Below, piece by piece: positions 5,024-6,812 of a DNA stretch of 6,812 nucleotides. The position numbers and the translations under genes are program-made. Position 1 is the first letter of the stretch; each line of letters begins with the position of its first letter. A model generated the notes under the pieces. It was not told the origin of the DNA. It worked only from the letters and a program-made list of their open reading frames with translations, and did no database searches. Source of the stretch: an uncultured Ruminococcus sp. (lineage in GTDB: Bacteria; Bacillota; Clostridia; Oscillospirales; Ruminococcaceae); contig CALANW010000146.1 of assembly GCA_937926145.1 (NCBI GenBank), positions 1 to 6,812 of the forward strand. Reading direction: 5' to 3'.

Positions 5024-6812
5024 TCATGTCAATTCTCGCATCAATATATCAACGTCAAATCCAAAATGATGATAATCATACATTTCTTTATGAGGTTCAG
5101 AATCATAAATGCTTTGAGAATTTGACCTAATAAAAACAGGTGTGTTTATCTTGTCATAGTTTCTTAACATCCACTCGTCATCTATAATTGGCTCGTCCCA
5201 AAAATCATCAATATTTATATTGTATTGATTACATACATTCTTTAATGCTGCAGTGTTAACATCCTCTTTCTTCAACTTTATCACATAATGAATAAAATGG
5301 TTTTCATGCAACCATTTTGCAATATTACTTACATCATACTTCTCACTGTATAATACTATTATACGAGTTTGGCAATGATGATCATTCCATAACGTATTTC
5401 TATATCTATCAATAATTGAATATATTGAATCGAAAGAATTACTTTTAACAATAAACTCATCTATGATTTGTTTTACTGGATCAATATCTTGTTCAAATTT
5501 TTCTTTTTCGTATTCAGGTACCTTGCCCCTCCATTCTTCGATCATACCATTAATATTGGAATTACATATACTCGCATAAAATCTATCTATCATTTCAATC
5601 GTATGGATAATAAGACTCATATCAGCAGTTTCACCCTTATCCATCAATTGATATAAAGAAACACATACACTTTTAATATTCCATAACAAACTATCACACC
5701 AATAAGCATAATAATTTCTTAAAGCATATAATAACTTATCAATATAATGATACAACTTTTCTCTATGTTCTTTGGTAACCTCCTTATTTAGCAATGGGAT
5801 TTCAAAATATTTCGGATTACTCCAGCAAAATTCTTTTCTTAACTTTTCGCTATACTGTTTCTCATCAAGAGGTTTTATAATAGGAATTGCAACATTATAA
5901 GCACACCAATTGCTCGAATTCATTTTTGTGTCAACACATGAAAAATACGATATTCCTTGAACCATTTCCGAATTTCTTTGAACCCATTGCATAAGCATCT
6001 GCGGAATAACATATTCTTGTTTATATGATACTGTTCCGCTATGATTAACAAAAGAGCACGCCATAATTAGCGGATACTGTTTCAAATATCGACTTATTAC
6101 ATTGAGCCAAAGATCAAAATTGTTATACCTTATAGATAATCCCCAAAAATCTATTTCTTTTGGAGAATGCAATGATAAGAGTTTTAATTCATTTTCTATT
6201 TGTCTTTTTTCATCATTACATTTTTTGTATTGATATTCAGAGTAATAATACTTTTTAGGATAATGAGATTCCTGCCAGGCCAAAGGTAACATTGTAGATA
6301 AATATAAACTAGGAAATCCTACGATACTAAACCTCTCATTATTAGTATATGCTTTTTTGGACATAGGTATATGAAACAACTCGTCAGGATTATTTGCTAT
6401 ATTCTCATCTTTTCTATCAACCCCACGCACTCGAAAAAATGTATCTGCTTTATTAATATGAAATACCGTTTGATACTTATCAATAGAAACCCATCCATCC
6501 ATGGTTGAAACAAATAAATCATCCTTTAACCTACCCATAATTAATTCGAAATTTTCCTGAGCTTTTTTAGGATCAGCATTTTCATAGCATTTTAATGTTT
6601 CAACAAGGTTACAGTTTATTATCTCAACTTCTTTTTTCACCTCTGATATTTTTTCTTTCAATTTTTCTTTTTGCTCCCCTTTAAAATCGTCACAATCATA
6701 CTCACCCAAAACATTTATATATCTTAACGCTTCTTCCTCCAATTTCTCCAACATATCAAAATCACTATAATACTTTATTGGTAGATTAATTGAAGTTAAT
6801 AGTTCTCGTATA
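5024..6812 (-). CDS. Large RES-domain protein, 5' end beyond the window
   Basis: The frame is open to the right edge. A methionine at 6754 has no ribosome site and the reading frame continues upstream without a stop (IRELLTSINLPIKYYSDFD), so the true start is probably outside; residues here are numbered from that methionine (576 residues). Residues 1-100 are helical and charged. A RES domain lies at about 100-295: FFRVRG (106-111), ERFSIVGFPSLYLS (140-153), AWQES (159-163), EYVIPQMLMQWV (247-258) and GISYFS (267-272). Arg141, Tyr151 and Glu162 are spaced 10 and 11 residues, like the R31/Y41/E52 set I recall for RES toxins that degrade NAD+. The remaining about 280 residues are unassigned; 463-495 (TRIIVLYSEKYDVSNIAKWL) could be a small alpha/beta unit. 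The gene is AT-rich. Role as NAD+-acting toxin or defence effector is inference. Confidence 0.82.
   Translation of the reverse strand, partial: IRELLTSINLPIKYYSDFDMLEKLEEEALRYINVLGEYDCDDFKGEQKEKLKEKISEVKKEVEIINCNLVETLKCYENADPKKAQENFELIMGRLKDDLFVSTMDGWVSIDKYQTVFHINKADTFFRVRGVDRKDENIANNPDELFHIPMSKKAYTNNERFSIVGFPSLYLSTMLPLAWQESHYPKKYYYSEYQYKKCNDEKRQIENELKLLSLHSPKEIDFWGLSIRYNNFDLWLNVISRYLKQYPLIMACSFVNHSGTVSYKQEYVIPQMLMQWVQRNSEMVQGISYFSCVDTKMNSSNWCAYNVAIPIIKPLDEKQYSEKLRKEFCWSNPKYFEIPLLNKEVTKEHREKLYHYIDKLLYALRNYYAYWCDSLLWNIKSVCVSLYQLMDKGETADMSLIIHTIEMIDRFYASICNSNINGMIEEWRGKVPEYEKEKFEQDIDPVKQIIDEFIVKSNSFDSIYSIIDRYRNTLWNDHHCQTRIIVLYSEKYDVSNIAKWLHENHFIHYVIKLKKEDVNTAALKNVCNQYNINIDDFWDEPIIDDEWMLRNYDKINTPVFIRSNSQSIYDSEPHKEMYDYHHFGFDVDILMRELT

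Overview
The window is low-GC DNA with strong Shine-Dalgarno sites, consensus sigma-70 promoters and proteins typical of Clostridia, perhaps an Oscillospiraceae/Ruminococcaceae gut bacterium (host is inferred from protein style only). It reads as part of a plasmid-like or integrative mobile element, not core chromosome: a RepA_N replication gene with built-in iterons, a 3' half of tRNA-Trp that looks like an integrase attachment core, an IS66 transposase remnant and accessory genes.

Layout. Positions 1-557 (minus): a small helix-turn-helix/leucine-zipper protein followed 17 bp later by the start of a membrane-anchored protein that runs off the left edge. Positions 585-1473 (plus): a divergent, strongly promoted alpha/beta hydrolase, closed by a terminator at 1515-1547. 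Positions 1550-2542 (minus): repA (RepA_N plus DUF6017-like C-terminus). Its coding sequence contains five 23-bp tandem repeats beside an AT-rich tract, a probable origin. A strong hairpin followed by T residues lies in its leader (2574-2618).

Positions 2690-3130 hold no gene. They contain four phased TCGTAC(T/C)AT boxes, a bidirectional terminator, the tRNA-Trp 3' half (2846-2890, ending at the 5' edge of the anticodon loop) and a second family of GTGTAC/GTACAC boxes. This core-with-arms layout resembles an attP site, or a junction between two elements stacked in tRNA-Trp.

Positions 3140-4588 (minus): an AAA_14/DUF4143 ATPase with a near-consensus promoter surrounded by three inverted repeats. 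Positions 4699-5023: mostly non-coding, with a decayed IS66 transposase C-terminus. Positions 5024-6812 (minus): a large protein, open through the right edge, with an embedded RES domain whose R-Y-E triad keeps the spacing I recall for NAD+-degrading RES toxins. No Xre antitoxin is visible in the window.

The most interesting points are the repA-internal iterons with leader hairpin, the tRNA-Trp attachment region with box arrays on both flanks, and the large RES-domain protein as a possible NAD+-targeting defence or toxin component. Functions are inferred from motifs; no searches were run.
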